NCBI RefSeq assembly: GCF_002760435.1
Contig: NZ_AUUU01000085.1
Location: 1 to 38,851, forward strand
Reading direction: 5' to 3'
Origin: Clostridium sp. LS
GTDB lineage: Bacteria; Bacillota; Clostridia; Clostridiales; Clostridiaceae
Length of the DNA: 38,851 bases
A program made the position numbers and the translations under genes. Below are positions 16,375 to 24,566 of this stretch, piece after piece. The first letter of the stretch is position 1, and each line of letters begins with the position of its first letter. The notes under the pieces were generated by a model. That model did no database searches, had not been told where the DNA came from, and saw nothing but the letters and a program-made list of their open reading frames with translations.

Positions 16375-17529
16375 TTATTTGATAGGAATATCGACTTTTG
16401 CGGACATGCCAGATTTTAGTTTGCCATCTTCATCATTTATAGCTACTTTAATTTTAGTAGCTATATGCTTGCTATCAGAAGTTGATTGTTTATCTTTAGG
16501 TGTATATTCATGCTTCAAGGCAATATAATTGACTGTACCGCTTTGAGCACCTGTTGAGGTCATAACATTTAATGATTGATTATAAGAAATTTTATCCAAA
16601 TATTCATCAGGTATATAGCAGAGAACGTATAGATCATTTGAAACAGCTATATCTGCAATATCACTGCCTGTACTAACTACGTCGCCTAAATCAAAGTTCT
16701 TACTTATTATTATTCCATCATTTAATGCAACTATATTACAGTTATCCAAAGTGTTTTTAGCTTGATTTAATTGTGCAGTAGCTTGATCTAAATCTGCCTG
16801 CGCCGAATCAATTGTTTGTGTAGTTGCGCCACTTTTTAATAAATCTAATTGGGCATTTGCAGCATCATAATTTGCTTGTGCGGCATCAATAGCTTCGGTA
16901 GTAGAACCTTCTTGTAATAATTTTAACTGCTCCTTGGCACTTTCAAGCTTGTACTTTGCGGAAGAAAGTTGATCTGCAGTTGTATCTAACTTTAATTTTG
17001 CATCATCTAGGGTACTTTTGGATACAGCTTCACTATCATATAATTGAGAAGTATTATCATATTGCTCTTTAACATTATCGTAGGTTTTTTGTGAAGAATT
17101 CACGGCAGATTCTGCAATTGAGACTTCAATGGAAGCTTCTTCTATTTGCTCACTTCTGTTTCCAGCCTTCAAAAGATCTAACTGAGCTTTTGCAGCACGG
17201 GCTTGTGCTTCAGCTTGATCTATTTGTTGTGGACGATTTCCTGCCTTTAATTCATCAAGTTTTGCTTTTTTCATATTTACAAGTGCTTGCATTTGATCAA
17301 CAGAATATTTTTGTCCAGTATTATCTATTACAGCAATGATATCACCTTTTTTAACAGCTTCACCTTGTTGTTTTTTCATTTCTATGATTTTTCCTGAAAC
17401 TGTTGTAGTAGCTGGTATAATATTATTTTGAATATCCCCCTCTAAAGTCAATGTATTGGAATTAAATGAACATCCAGTAGTTAATAATAAAACAGTTAGA
17501 CTGCAAATACACATAAATAATTTTTTCAT
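16375..17529 (-). CDS. HlyD-type membrane fusion lipoprotein of an ABC exporter
   Basis: A 384-residue periplasmic-adaptor-like protein. The N-terminus is a lipoprotein signal peptide with lipobox TTGC (Cys20). A biotinyl-lipoyl half (about 40-72) and its return half (about 262-295, GIIISKNFDLGDVVSTG) flank a long coiled-coil hairpin. The hairpin contains four copies of a unit like LDLLKxGxxxxxID at about residues 91, 117, 202 and 228, two per arm with equal 26-residue spacing. A C-terminal beta domain follows. The start is placed at ATG 17529 behind AAAGGGTGAT; an upstream ATG at 17571 has no ribosome site. It is the last gene of the ATPase-permease-TetR-HlyD operon and probably couples export to the cell surface. 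Confidence 0.88.
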   Translation of the reverse strand: MKKLFMCICSLTVLLLTTGCSFNSNTLTLEGDIQNNIIPATTTVSGKIIEMKKQQGEAVKKGDIIAVIDNTGQKYSVDQMQALVNMKKAKLDELKAGNRPQQIDQAEAQARAAKAQLDLLKAGNRSEQIEEASIEVSIAESAVNSSQKTYDNVKEQYDNTSQLYDSEAVSKSTLDDAKLKLDTTADQLSSAKYKLESAKEQLKLLQEGSTTEAIDAAQANYDAANAQLDLLKSGATTQTIDSAQADLDQATAQLNQAKNTLDNCNIVALNDGIIISKNFDLGDVVSTGSDIADIAVSNDLYVLCYIPDEYLDKISYNQSLNVMTSTGAQSGTVNYIALKHEYTPKDKQSTSDSKHIATKIKVAINDEDGKLKSGMSAKVDIPIK

Positions 17530-17573
17530 ATAATCACCCTTTACTAGTTCATTCTTATTTTTATAAAACAATT

Positions 17574-18239
17574 TTATGTAATTACATTCCTTGAAGAATT
17601 GTTTTTGCAGATTCCATTCATAATATACTGAATTAAATATTCAAAATCTTCTTCATTTTGTTTTAATTCAGGTAGAGCTATATAATGTAAAAAAAGGTAT
17701 CCAAAAATCGAAGTGCCTATTAGGTCAATAATTGTGCTGCTTGGTATATCTGAAAGTACGCCTTGTTTCTTAAATTTATCAATAACAGAAATATTTTTAT
17801 TTACAACTGGTAAAACTACAGTGTTTAAGATTTTGTATCTTAGTTCAGGATGAAATGGTATTTCTTGAATTATTACCTTCAAGATTGGTGCTGTTTCGGA
17901 AACGAATTTTTTTCTGTTGGAAATTATTTTCCTTAAGAATACTTCAAAAGTTTCATGTTCTTCATTTAATATTTCGTTAAAATCATTTATAAAGACTTCA
18001 AATAATGATGCTTTAGATAAAGCAGCAGGAATAGCAAATAAGAGGTCCTTTTTAGTTTTGTAATAGCGAAAAATAGTTCCTTCTGCAACCTTGGCTTTTT
18101 TAGCAATTTCACTTGTAGCGGTAGCTTCATAGCCTTTTTCTGAGAATAGTTCTACAGCGGCGCTAAGTATATTTATTTGTTTTTCGGTCATATCATTATC
18201 TAGTAAAATTAGTTCTTTTAATGATTTTTTTTGTGACAA
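17574..18239 (-). CDS. TetR-family transcriptional regulator
   Basis: A 221-residue repressor-type protein. Residues about 18-65 form the TetR DNA-binding domain (KQINILSAAVELFSEKGYEATATSEIAKKAKVAEGTIFRYYKTKKDLLFAI); the rest is the helical ligand-binding and dimer part. TTG at 18239 is chosen because GGAGGTG sits seven bases before it; the GTG at 18248 belongs to that ribosome site. The gene lies within the exporter operon, between the permease and HlyD genes, so it probably represses its own operon through the palindrome at 20042-20055. The inducing compound is unknown. Confidence 0.9.
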   Translation of the reverse strand: MSQKKSLKELILLDNDMTEKQINILSAAVELFSEKGYEATATSEIAKKAKVAEGTIFRYYKTKKDLLFAIPAALSKASLFEVFINDFNEILNEEHETFEVFLRKIISNRKKFVSETAPILKVIIQEIPFHPELRYKILNTVVLPVVNKNISVIDKFKKQGVLSDIPSSTIIDLIGTSIFGYLFLHYIALPELKQNEEDFEYLIQYIMNGICKNNSSRNVIT

Positions 18240-18260
18240 ACTGATCACCTCCAGATTTGA

Positions 18261-19277
18261 TTATATTTTACGATATTTTTTCAGAGCTAATATATTTAAA
18301 ATCATAAAGAATACACAAATTAATATTAATATTAAAACATCAAATGCAATATCATTCCAACCTTTTCCGCGTATCATTATATTTCTTAAAGCATCTGCTG
18401 AATACCATAAAGGCATAAAATGTCCCAAAGATTGCAGCCAAGGTGACATGGTGCTTAAATCAAAAAGTCCTGAGAAAAATACCTGTGGGACAACAATTAT
18501 TGGTATAAATTGAATCATTTGAAGTTCATTATTCGCAAATGCAGATATAAAAGTACCTATTGTAAGAGCGACCATAGCAGTTAATATCGTTATGAGAATT
18601 ACCAGTGAAAATGAACCTATCATCATAATATTAAGAATGCTAATCGAATACCATGCAATAAGAGCAGATTGTATTATAGTAAAGACACCAAAGCCAAGAA
18701 CATAACCTAAAACAATTTCCCATCTTCGAAGAGGGGTGGCAAGTATTCTCTCAAGAGTACCGGAGGTACGTTCACCAAGAAATGATACTCCTGCTACTAA
18801 GAAGACAAAAAAGAATACAAAGAATCCAATGAGTATAGGACCAAAGTTATCAAAGGAAGTCATATTCTCATAGCCATATAAATAAGTAATATCTAATTTT
18901 AGGTTTGAAGTTAATTGCTGAGTAGCACCTTGAATAAGCTTTATAGAAGCCTGACTCTTACTTGGGTCACTGCCTTCTAATGTTATTTTGGGAATTCCAT
19001 TCTCAAAATTTATAAGTGCATCAATTTTTGAAGATTTAAGTGCATCATAAGCGTCATTTTCAGTATAGCGAATAACTACTACATCCTTGTCTTCAAGCTT
19101 ATTTACTAAGCTAATCGGAGCATTAACTATTCCGATTTTCGGATGATAATCGGAACCATCAAAGATAAATGACATTAAAGTTAACACTAATATTGGCGCC
19201 ATAATCATCAGTCCAATAGTACGCTTATCATGGGCAAGTTGAAGTAAGATTCTAACCATAATTGCCTTTACCCTCAT
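18261..19277 (-). CDS. ABC-2 type exporter permease
   Basis: A 338-residue membrane protein of the ABC-2/YhgE-like type. It has one N-terminal membrane segment (residues about 18-40), a large external domain of about 130 residues (HPKIGIVNAPISLVNKLEDKDVVVIRYTEN...), then five membrane segments with the typical GERTSGTLERILATPLRRWEIVLGYVLGF coupling stretch and a C-terminal segment ending KKYRKI. ATG 19277 overlaps the ATPase stop by four bases and follows GGAGGTG. Only one permease gene is present, so a homodimer is likely. Substrate unknown; drugs or lipids are typical. Confidence 0.92.
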   Translation of the reverse strand: MRVKAIMVRILLQLAHDKRTIGLMIMAPILVLTLMSFIFDGSDYHPKIGIVNAPISLVNKLEDKDVVVIRYTENDAYDALKSSKIDALINFENGIPKITLEGSDPSKSQASIKLIQGATQQLTSNLKLDITYLYGYENMTSFDNFGPILIGFFVFFFVFLVAGVSFLGERTSGTLERILATPLRRWEIVLGYVLGFGVFTIIQSALIAWYSISILNIMMIGSFSLVILITILTAMVALTIGTFISAFANNELQMIQFIPIIVVPQVFFSGLFDLSTMSPWLQSLGHFMPLWYSADALRNIMIRGKGWNDIAFDVLILILICVFFMILNILALKKYRKI

Positions 19278-20014
19278 TTAGATGCACCTCCGTAATATAA
19301 AAATGCTTCCTCAATAGTACTTGAGTTTGAATCTTTTTTAATTTGGGCTGGAGATCCGATTGCTATTAGTTTGCCATCGCGAATCATTCCAAGACTATTA
19401 CATTTTTCAACTTCATCCATTACATGAGTTGTAACTATAATAGTAGTGCCATTATTCTTTAATTTATATAATTCATCCCATATGGATTTTCGAAGAACAG
19501 GATCAATACCCACAGTTGGCTCATCTAAGATTAGAACGGGTGGCTCATGGACCAGTGCAATTGCAAGAGATAACCGTCGTTTCATTCCACCAGAATATTG
19601 TTTAACTTGCTTTTTTAAATGTTCTGATAAATTTACAAGTTCCATAACCTCGGAAATTCTTTGCTTTTGCTTAGACCTATTAAGCTTGTACATAGAAGAG
19701 AAAAAAATCATATTTTCTTCAGCAGTAAGCTCGTTATATAGAGCATCAGATTGAGCCATGTAACCTATTTTATCCATAATTGAAAGTTCAGGCATTTTCG
19801 TATTTAATAAATGGATAGAACCACTAGTTGGGCTATCAATACCTGCTATCATTTTTACGAGTGTTGATTTTCCAGACCCAGAAGGACCTAATAACCCTAA
19901 AATTTGAGAATAGGGTATATCTAAACTTATATCAAAAAGGACCTGTTTTTTTCCAAAAGATTTATTAACATGTTGAATTCTAATGCAAGTAGAGTCTAAA
20001 ATAGTTTTTTCCAC
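19274..20014 (-). CDS. ABC exporter ATP-binding protein
   Basis: The 246-residue nucleotide-binding subunit of the exporter. It shows Walker A GPSGSGKST, Q-loop GYMAQSDALY, signature YSGGMKRRLSLA, Walker B LILDEPTVGIDP and the H-loop TTHVMDE, all intact. The GTG start at 20014 is preferred because AGGGAGG precedes it by eight bases. An upstream in-frame ATG at 20056 lies inside the operator palindrome and has no ribosome site. First gene of the four-gene operon. Confidence 0.94.
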   Translation of the reverse strand: MEKTILDSTCIRIQHVNKSFGKKQVLFDISLDIPYSQILGLLGPSGSGKSTLVKMIAGIDSPTSGSIHLLNTKMPELSIMDKIGYMAQSDALYNELTAEENMIFFSSMYKLNRSKQKQRISEVMELVNLSEHLKKQVKQYSGGMKRRLSLAIALVHEPPVLILDEPTVGIDPVLRKSIWDELYKLKNNGTTIIVTTHVMDEVEKCNSLGMIRDGKLIAIGSPAQIKKDSNSSTIEEAFLYYGGASK

Positions 20015-20041
20015 AAGAACACCTCCCTTTAAATATCTAAG

Positions 20042-20055
20042 TGAGTAATCACTCA
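20042..20055. promoter_or_regulatory. Operator-like palindrome of the exporter operon
   Basis: TGAGTAATCACTCA is a 14-base palindrome matching at 12 of 14 positions, with TGAGT and ACTCA half-sites typical of TetR-family operators. It lies in the leader between the promoter (20121-20149) and the GTG start at 20014. The TetR gene in the same operon is the obvious candidate to bind it; that link is inference. Confidence 0.6.
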
Positions 20056-20072
20056 TTTTTGGATTATTAAAA

Positions 20073-20115
20073 TATCCACAGTAAATATTTTATAACTATA
20101 TATTTTCTGTGGATA
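20073..20115 (-). promoter_or_regulatory. Strong stem-loop at the 5' end of the exporter mRNA
   Basis: TATCCACAG (20073-20081) pairs with CTGTGGATA (20107-20115), then after one mismatch AAATAT (20083-20088) pairs with ATATTT (20100-20105) around an 11-base loop. The predicted transcription start (about 20114) falls on the first base of the stem, so the mRNA would begin with this hairpin. It may protect the message or be a second regulator site. Confidence 0.55.
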
Positions 20116-20120
20116 ATTTT

Positions 20121-20149
20121 ATTATAATCAAATATTATTAAAGTTTCAA
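20121..20149 (-). promoter_or_regulatory. Promoter of the exporter operon
   Basis: On the minus strand TTGAAA (20149-20144) and a perfect TATAAT (20126-20121) are separated by 17 bases. Confidence 0.75.
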
Positions 20150-20247
20150 TAATCAAATAATATTTATTTTTTAATGGTATAAATCATAAAAAGACAGCTT
20201 AAAATAAAGCTATCTCTTTTTAGGAGCATTTTTTATTAAATATTATT

Positions 20248-20841
20248 TTAAAACTTTTTCATTTTAAACATGGCAATTATTATTGGAACTGAAATTACCG
20301 CACTTACTATAGCTTCAGGAATTCCGTGTGTAATTCCAAGTGTTACAATTGCAGCTCCAGCAGTTTGAGGATTCATCCCAAGAGCCGCCGAATATTTCTC
20401 TAAGTAAAATAAATAGGTTAAGCCTAAAACTCCAATAGTATTAATTAAAGTTGCACAAATGGATGCAATAGCAATACTAATACTTTGATTTTTTAGTTTA
20501 TTTTTAATAAGTAAGTATACATAGTAAGCTACAATTCCAATTAATACTCTAGGAACTAATGCAATAATGGGATTCCAAAAAATAAATGATGTTGGACCTG
20601 GAGCAGTAAAATTTTGATACATTGAAAATAAACCAAAGACTAGACCAACAAGTGTTCCTACAACAGGACCTTCAACAATTGCACCTATAATTACTGGGAT
20701 ATGCATTATTGTGGCTTTTACTGGTGGAATTGGAATAAATCCAAGACCAGTTAGTCCTAAAAAAATTGAAATCGCAGAAAGCATTCCAACCATTGTTATT
20801 TGTCTAACTGAAAAGTTAGATTTAATTTGATTTCTCTCCAT
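20248..20841 (-). CDS. ECF transporter S component
   Basis: A 197-residue integral membrane protein with about six hydrophobic segments. It is the substrate-capturing subunit of an energy-coupling-factor vitamin transporter. Signature stretches are RQITMVGMLSAISIFL, KATIMHIPVIIGAIVEGPVVGTLVGLVFGLFS and FWNPIIALVPRVLIGIVAYY. No ECF ATPases or T component are nearby, so it should share the central module encoded elsewhere (group II type). ATG 20841 follows ACGGAGGTA. The substrate cannot be told from sequence, and I see no recognisable riboswitch in its leader. Confidence 0.85.
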   Translation of the reverse strand: MERNQIKSNFSVRQITMVGMLSAISIFLGLTGLGFIPIPPVKATIMHIPVIIGAIVEGPVVGTLVGLVFGLFSMYQNFTAPGPTSFIFWNPIIALVPRVLIGIVAYYVYLLIKNKLKNQSISIAIASICATLINTIGVLGLTYLFYLEKYSAALGMNPQTAGAAIVTLGITHGIPEAIVSAVISVPIIIAMFKMKKF

Positions 20842-20884
20842 AAAATACCTCCGTTCTTATTCCTTGATAAATGGATATAATTCG

Positions 20885-20912
20885 GGAAAATTTATATTAC
20901 ATATAAGTTTCC
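20885..20912 (-). promoter_or_regulatory. Leader hairpin of the ECF gene
   Basis: In plus-strand coordinates GGAAA(A) (20885 onward) pairs with TTTCC (20908-20912), and TTATAT (20892-20897) with ATATAA (20901-20906) around a three-base loop. It lies in the predicted 5' leader, 44 bases before the start codon. It may be an expression control or a simple hairpin; it matches no riboswitch class I know. Confidence 0.35.
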
Positions 20913-20944
20913 GTTCAGTTTTCAAAGAAATACCGACAAGTAGT

Positions 20945-20972
20945 ATTTTATCACTTTAAAAAATTTGTTCAA
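20945..20972 (-). promoter_or_regulatory. Possible promoter of the ECF gene
   Basis: On the minus strand TTGAAC (20972-20967) and TAAAAT (20950-20945) are 16 bases apart. Confidence 0.45.
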
Positions 20973-21007
20973 TATTAATTTTATATTATTAATTGAAATA
21001 ATTAGAA

Positions 21008-21229
21008 TTAGTATTCATTGGGATTGTTGAATATATCTTGCTTATCTGGCATTATAATTGCGCATATAAAATAAGTGATGACACAAATAGTAAAAAATTG
21101 TGTAGTTAGCAATACAAATAATATTCTAATTAGGGTTACGTCTCCATTAATATATTCAGAGAATCCTGCAAGCACACCTGATATTTTTCGTCTTGAAACG
21201 TCTTTATATAATTTCTTACGTTCAATCAT
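21008..21229 (-). CDS. PspC-domain membrane protein
   Basis: A 73-residue protein that is a single PspC domain: KLYKDVSRRKISGVLAGFSEYINGDVTLIRILFVLL, then a second hydrophobic stretch ending in the usual IIMPDK. PspC proteins sit in the membrane and are linked to envelope stress in other bacteria. ATG 21229 is chosen behind GGTGAT; four codons upstream is another ATG without a good site. It stands alone, facing the same way as the ECF gene. Confidence 0.88.
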   Translation of the reverse strand: MIERKKLYKDVSRRKISGVLAGFSEYINGDVTLIRILFVLLTTQFFTICVITYFICAIIMPDKQDIFNNPNEY

Positions 21230-21510
21230 TATAATCACCATCCATAATTTTATTATGTATTAGTCGTAAAGTGTTTTTAGTTCTTATTAATATCTATTAT
21301 AAATAAGAATTATGTATTTGATAGTACCTTTAACTTATCTTTATATAAAAATAAGGAAATCATAAGATGTTAAGAAAGAACTATAAATGTTGTTATTACA
21401 AATTATTCTATTAGTGCTAATGGTAATATTTATGAAAGTATTTAATGTATAAATAGTTTGAATTGTTAGCAAAAAAGTGTTAACATGGAATTGTTATGAA
21501 AACCGAATAA

Positions 21511-21516
21511 TATAAT
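21511..21516 (+). promoter_or_regulatory. -10 element before the TPP riboswitch
   Basis: A perfect TATAAT stands just upstream of the aptamer. The best -35 (TTGTTA at 21491) is only 14 bases away, so the -35 is uncertain. The preceding stretch 21242-21480 is AT-rich with no gene or structure that I can support. Confidence 0.45.
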
Positions 21517-21519
21517 AAA

Positions 21520-21689
21520 GGCTAGGGGTGCCAATTTAAGTTGGCTGAGAGAGGCTGTATCTGCTTTAACTCTTTTGACCTGATGTGGCTAATACCACCG
21601 TAGGGAAGCAATAAAATTGTGTTATTTATTAAATTTTGATAAGTAATTACAGAATTTTGTAAGACTTGCCTTAAGGGTGAGTCTTTTTT
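21520..21689 (+). promoter_or_regulatory. TPP riboswitch (thi box) with terminator
   Basis: The aptamer (about 21520-21612) has the conserved TPP elements: GGGGTGCC, GGCTGAGAGAGGC, GACCTGATGTGGCTAATACCACCGTAGGGAA. A terminator follows at 21661-21689: AAGACTTGCC with GGTGAGTCTT, a five-base loop and a T-run. Thiamine pyrophosphate binding should cause termination, shutting down the thiamine genes that follow. Confidence 0.96.
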
Positions 21690-21722
21690 AGTATTAAATT
21701 TTATAAGATGGGGGATAGTAAT

Positions 21723-22529
21723 TTGAGGATTTTAGTAAATGAAAAAGAAGTATTTTTAGATAATGAGGTAACAGCTTTTAAAGTTAGAGAAAAACTAAAA
21801 AGTGATGCAGATATAGTTATATTAAATGGTTTCCCTATTAAAGCGGATTATACTTTGAATGAAGGGGATAAAGTTACTTTAATTAAAAGAGGAGAGATTC
21901 CTAAAAAAGAAGAACTTGAAGCTTTAATGGTAAGCAGGCATACTCCAAAAGTTCACGAAAAGGTGAAAAAAGCTAGAGTAGCTATTGCTGGACTTGGGGG
22001 ACTTGGCTCTACAGTAGCACTGGCACTTGGAAGAATTGGAGTTGGATACCTTAAGATAATTGATTTTGATGTGGTTGAACCTAGTAACTTAAATCGTCAG
22101 CAATATTTTATCAGACATATTGGAATGAAGAAATGTGATGCTTTAAAAGATATTCTTTCAGATATTAATCCATTTATAGAGGTGAATAATATTGATACTC
22201 GCGTAACTGAGGACAATATTAAAGAACTATTCGAAGATATGGATATTGTTATTGAAGCATTTGATGGGGCAGATAATAAAGCTATGATAGTTAGAGAAGT
22301 ATTGCTTCAAACTGAAAAACCTAAAATAGTCTCAGCGTCAGGAATGGCTGGATATTATTCTAATAATTTAATAGTTAGTAAAAAAATAAATTCAAGGCTA
22401 TATATGTGTGGCGATTTTGAGAATGAAGCTAAAATAAATGAAGGATTAATGGCTCCTAGAGTTGGTATTGCAGCTTGTCATGAAGCTAATATGGCTCTTA
22501 GATTGATTCTGGATGAATGTGATGTTTAA
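21723..22529 (+). CDS. thiF: ThiF-family adenylyltransferase with fused ThiS-like domain
   Basis: A thiazole-branch thiamine protein of the ThiF family 2 type (268 residues). Residues 1-57 form a ubiquitin-like ThiS domain (RILVNEKEVFLDNEVTAFKVREKL ... NGFPIKADYTLNEGDKVTLIKRG). It lacks the C-terminal Gly-Gly that a free sulfur carrier needs. The E1-like domain follows with nucleotide motif GLGGLG (about 90-95), DFDVVEPSNLNRQQY, and EAFDGADNKAM. ThiF normally adenylates the ThiS C-terminus; the fused domain is probably structural or vestigial. TTG at 21723 is preferred, since GGGGG sits eight bases upstream; the ATG at 21708 has no ribosome site. Controlled by the TPP riboswitch; a free thiS must lie elsewhere. 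Confidence 0.88.
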   Translation: MRILVNEKEVFLDNEVTAFKVREKLKSDADIVILNGFPIKADYTLNEGDKVTLIKRGEIPKKEELEALMVSRHTPKVHEKVKKARVAIAGLGGLGSTVALALGRIGVGYLKIIDFDVVEPSNLNRQQYFIRHIGMKKCDALKDILSDINPFIEVNNIDTRVTEDNIKELFEDMDIVIEAFDGADNKAMIVREVLLQTEKPKIVSASGMAGYYSNNLIVSKKINSRLYMCGDFENEAKINEGLMAPRVGIAACHEANMALRLILDECDV

Positions 22530-22550
22530 GAACAATTTGGAGGTATTTGT

Positions 22551-23198
22551 ATGATTAAGGTGGGAATAACAAATAGGGAGCTTTGCAAGGATTTTTATGA
22601 TCAAATTAGTAAAATAGCAAAATCAAAATTAGACTACTTAATAATAAGGGAAAAAGATTTAGGGGAAGAGGAATTATTGAATTTAGTTTTAATGGTTAGG
22701 GAGAGACTGAAATATACAAATATAAAAATAATTATAAATTCAAATATTGATGTAGCTAGAAAAGTTGATGCAGATGGAGTTCACTTATCATTTAATAATT
22801 TTATAGCTGTAGCTAATAGCATAGAGCAATGCTCAAAAAAACTAGCAAATCAGAAAGTGGATAATTTTGAAGCTAAGGGGAATAATTATAAAATATATAA
22901 ACTAATTGGTGTTTCAATCCATAGTTACGAAGAAGGTTTACGTGCTTATGAATTAGGAGCAGATTACGTTATTTATGGACACGTATTTCAAACCGATTGT
23001 AAAAAGGGTCTTGAACCTAGAGGCCTTCGAGAGATAGATGCTCTTGCTAAAAAAATAGATATTCCTATAATTGGAATTGGTGGTATCGGAGAAGACAACT
23101 ACAAGGAAGTATTGGGAGCGGGAGCAAAGGGAGTTGCATTAATGTCGACTTTAATGATGAGCGAAAACCCAGAAGAATTAATAAATACTATTTCTTAA
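22551..23198 (+). CDS. tenI: TenI/ThiE family protein, probably thiazole tautomerase
   Basis: A 215-residue TIM-barrel protein of the thiamine-phosphate synthase family. Visible motifs are YLIIREKDL, INSNIDVARKVDADGVHLS, GVSIHSYEEGLRAYELGADYVIYGHVF, TDCKKGLEPRGL and IGIGGI. The YGHVFQTDCKKG form is characteristic of TenI, which aromatises the thiazole carboxylate tautomer; true ThiE usually has an FxTxTK type loop. Thiamine-phosphate synthase remains the alternative. ATG 22551 follows TTGGAGGT, 21 bases after thiF, in the TPP-controlled operon. Confidence 0.82.
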   Translation: MIKVGITNRELCKDFYDQISKIAKSKLDYLIIREKDLGEEELLNLVLMVRERLKYTNIKIIINSNIDVARKVDADGVHLSFNNFIAVANSIEQCSKKLANQKVDNFEAKGNNYKIYKLIGVSIHSYEEGLRAYELGADYVIYGHVFQTDCKKGLEPRGLREIDALAKKIDIPIIGIGGIGEDNYKEVLGAGAKGVALMSTLMMSENPEELINTIS

Positions 23199-23371
23199 AT
23201 AGCTTTGTATTAAAAAAATAAAAATGACCTATAAAATGTGTACTAATAATATAAATAAAATACTTGTAAATCTTATGTGTTCATTATAAACTTTTTAGGG
23301 AAAGAAATATAAAGTTAATATAGAATATGCAGCATTACCAAATGCTATTAGATAATGAGGAGAAGAAAATA

Positions 23372-24238
23372 ATGAGTACAATCGCAGGAAAAGGTTGCCC
23401 AAGGATCATACCGGAGGGAGAAAAAAAACCATTAGCTGAAATTGAAAGAAGTATTGTTAAGACTTATAGAAAACATATTTGGTCAAAATTTGTAAAAGCT
23501 ATAAAGGAATATAATCTTATTGAAGAAGGTGACAAAATTGCGGTAGGTATATCAGGAGGAAAAGATAGTATACTTATGGCAAAGTTATTTCAAGAATTGC
23601 AAAAACATGGTCAAGTTAAATTTGAAGTAGTATTTTTAGCAATGGACCCCGGGTATCATCCAGATATAAAGAGCTTATTAATTGAGAATTGTGAATATTT
23701 GAATATTCCAATTCAAATGTACGATTCGGGAATTTTTGAAGTAGTTGATAAAATGGCTAAGGATTATCCTTGCTATTTATGTGCTAGAATGAGGAGAGGT
23801 TCACTTTATGCAAAAGCCCAAGAGTTTGGGTGTAATAAACTTGCGTTAGGGCATCATTATAATGATGTAATTGAAACAACTATGTTAAATATATTATATG
23901 GGGGTAATTTTAAAACTATGTTACCTAAATTAAAATCAAAGAATTTTGAAAACCTAGAGTTAATTAGACCCATGTACTTTATTGAAGAAGATTATATAAA
24001 GAAGTTTATAAATAATAGTGGTATATGGCCGCTTAATTGTGCATGCATGGTTGCAGCTGAGAAAATAGGAAATAAAAGATATGAAATAAAAGAATTAATC
24101 AAGGAATTGAAGAAGAATTTTAGTGGTGTAGAGAAATCTATATTTAAAGCGGCAGAAAATGTAAGTATGGATTCAATACTAGGATGGCAGAAAGGTGAAA
24201 AAAAATACTCATTTTTAGATTTTTATGACGAAGAATAA
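23372..24238 (+). CDS. TtcA-like PP-loop tRNA thiolation protein
   Basis: A 288-residue protein of the TtcA/TilS superfamily. The PP-loop ATP site is SGGKDS (about 61-66). CYLC at about 134-137 and a later CxC at about 223-225 give the cysteines expected for binding an iron-sulfur cluster and thiolating a tRNA cytidine or uridine. ALGHHYNDVIETTMLNILYGG is a strong TtcA signature. The start at 23372 follows GAGGAG by eight bases; an upstream ATG at 23327 has no ribosome site. It may be TtcA itself or a clostridial paralogue; the exact modified base is not certain. Its position after the thiamine genes may be chance, as both use sulfur chemistry. Confidence 0.85.
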   Translation: MSTIAGKGCPRIIPEGEKKPLAEIERSIVKTYRKHIWSKFVKAIKEYNLIEEGDKIAVGISGGKDSILMAKLFQELQKHGQVKFEVVFLAMDPGYHPDIKSLLIENCEYLNIPIQMYDSGIFEVVDKMAKDYPCYLCARMRRGSLYAKAQEFGCNKLALGHHYNDVIETTMLNILYGGNFKTMLPKLKSKNFENLELIRPMYFIEEDYIKKFINNSGIWPLNCACMVAAEKIGNKRYEIKELIKELKKNFSGVEKSIFKAAENVSMDSILGWQKGEKKYSFLDFYDEE

Positions 24239-24265
24239 TAAATTGGCATGAATTAAAAGTATTTA

Positions 24266-24295
24266 TTAACATGAGAGTCTATGTTATATTATAAT
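24266..24295 (+). promoter_or_regulatory. Possible promoter of the DUF4250 gene
   Basis: TTAACA (24266-24271) and a perfect TATAAT (24290-24295) are 18 bases apart, 34 bases before the start codon. Confidence 0.5.
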
Positions 24296-24329
24296 TAGTT
24301 ATATATGATGAAAAAGGAAGATTATAAGA

Positions 24330-24518
24330 ATGACAAATGATACTATAAATGAAATTGATCCAAATATTTTATTGAGTATAGTTAATATGAAATTACGAGA
24401 CCAATATAGTTCATTAAACCTTCTTTGTGACGATTTAGAGTTATCAGAAGAAGGAATAATAAATCGATTAAAAAGTATTGGATATAATTATAACGAAGCA
24501 GAAAACCAGTTTAAATAA
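24330..24518 (+). CDS. DUF4250 small protein
   Basis: A 62-residue acidic protein matching the clostridial DUF4250 pattern: DPNILLSIVNMKLRDQYSSLNLLCDDLELSEEG and the ending GYNYNEAENQFK. It looks like a small helical, possibly nucleic-acid-related fold, but no function is known to me. ATG 24330 follows AAAAAGGAAG. Followed after 48 bases by a membrane peptide gene. Confidence 0.82.
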   Translation: MTNDTINEIDPNILLSIVNMKLRDQYSSLNLLCDDLELSEEGIINRLKSIGYNYNEAENQFK

Positions 24519-24566
24519 ATTAAAGAATTATATGATTAATTTTCAAAAAGAAGGAGGAGATGCAAT

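Noticed and set aside
20015..20056. Longer ABC ATPase start at ATG 20056
   Set aside because: It lies in the operator-like palindrome and lacks a ribosome site, whereas GTG 20014 has AGGGAGG at correct spacing.
20842..21007. A vitamin riboswitch upstream of the ECF S component
   Set aside because: The leader has a hairpin but none of the conserved cores of the FMN, TPP, THF, preQ1 or cobalamin classes that I know.
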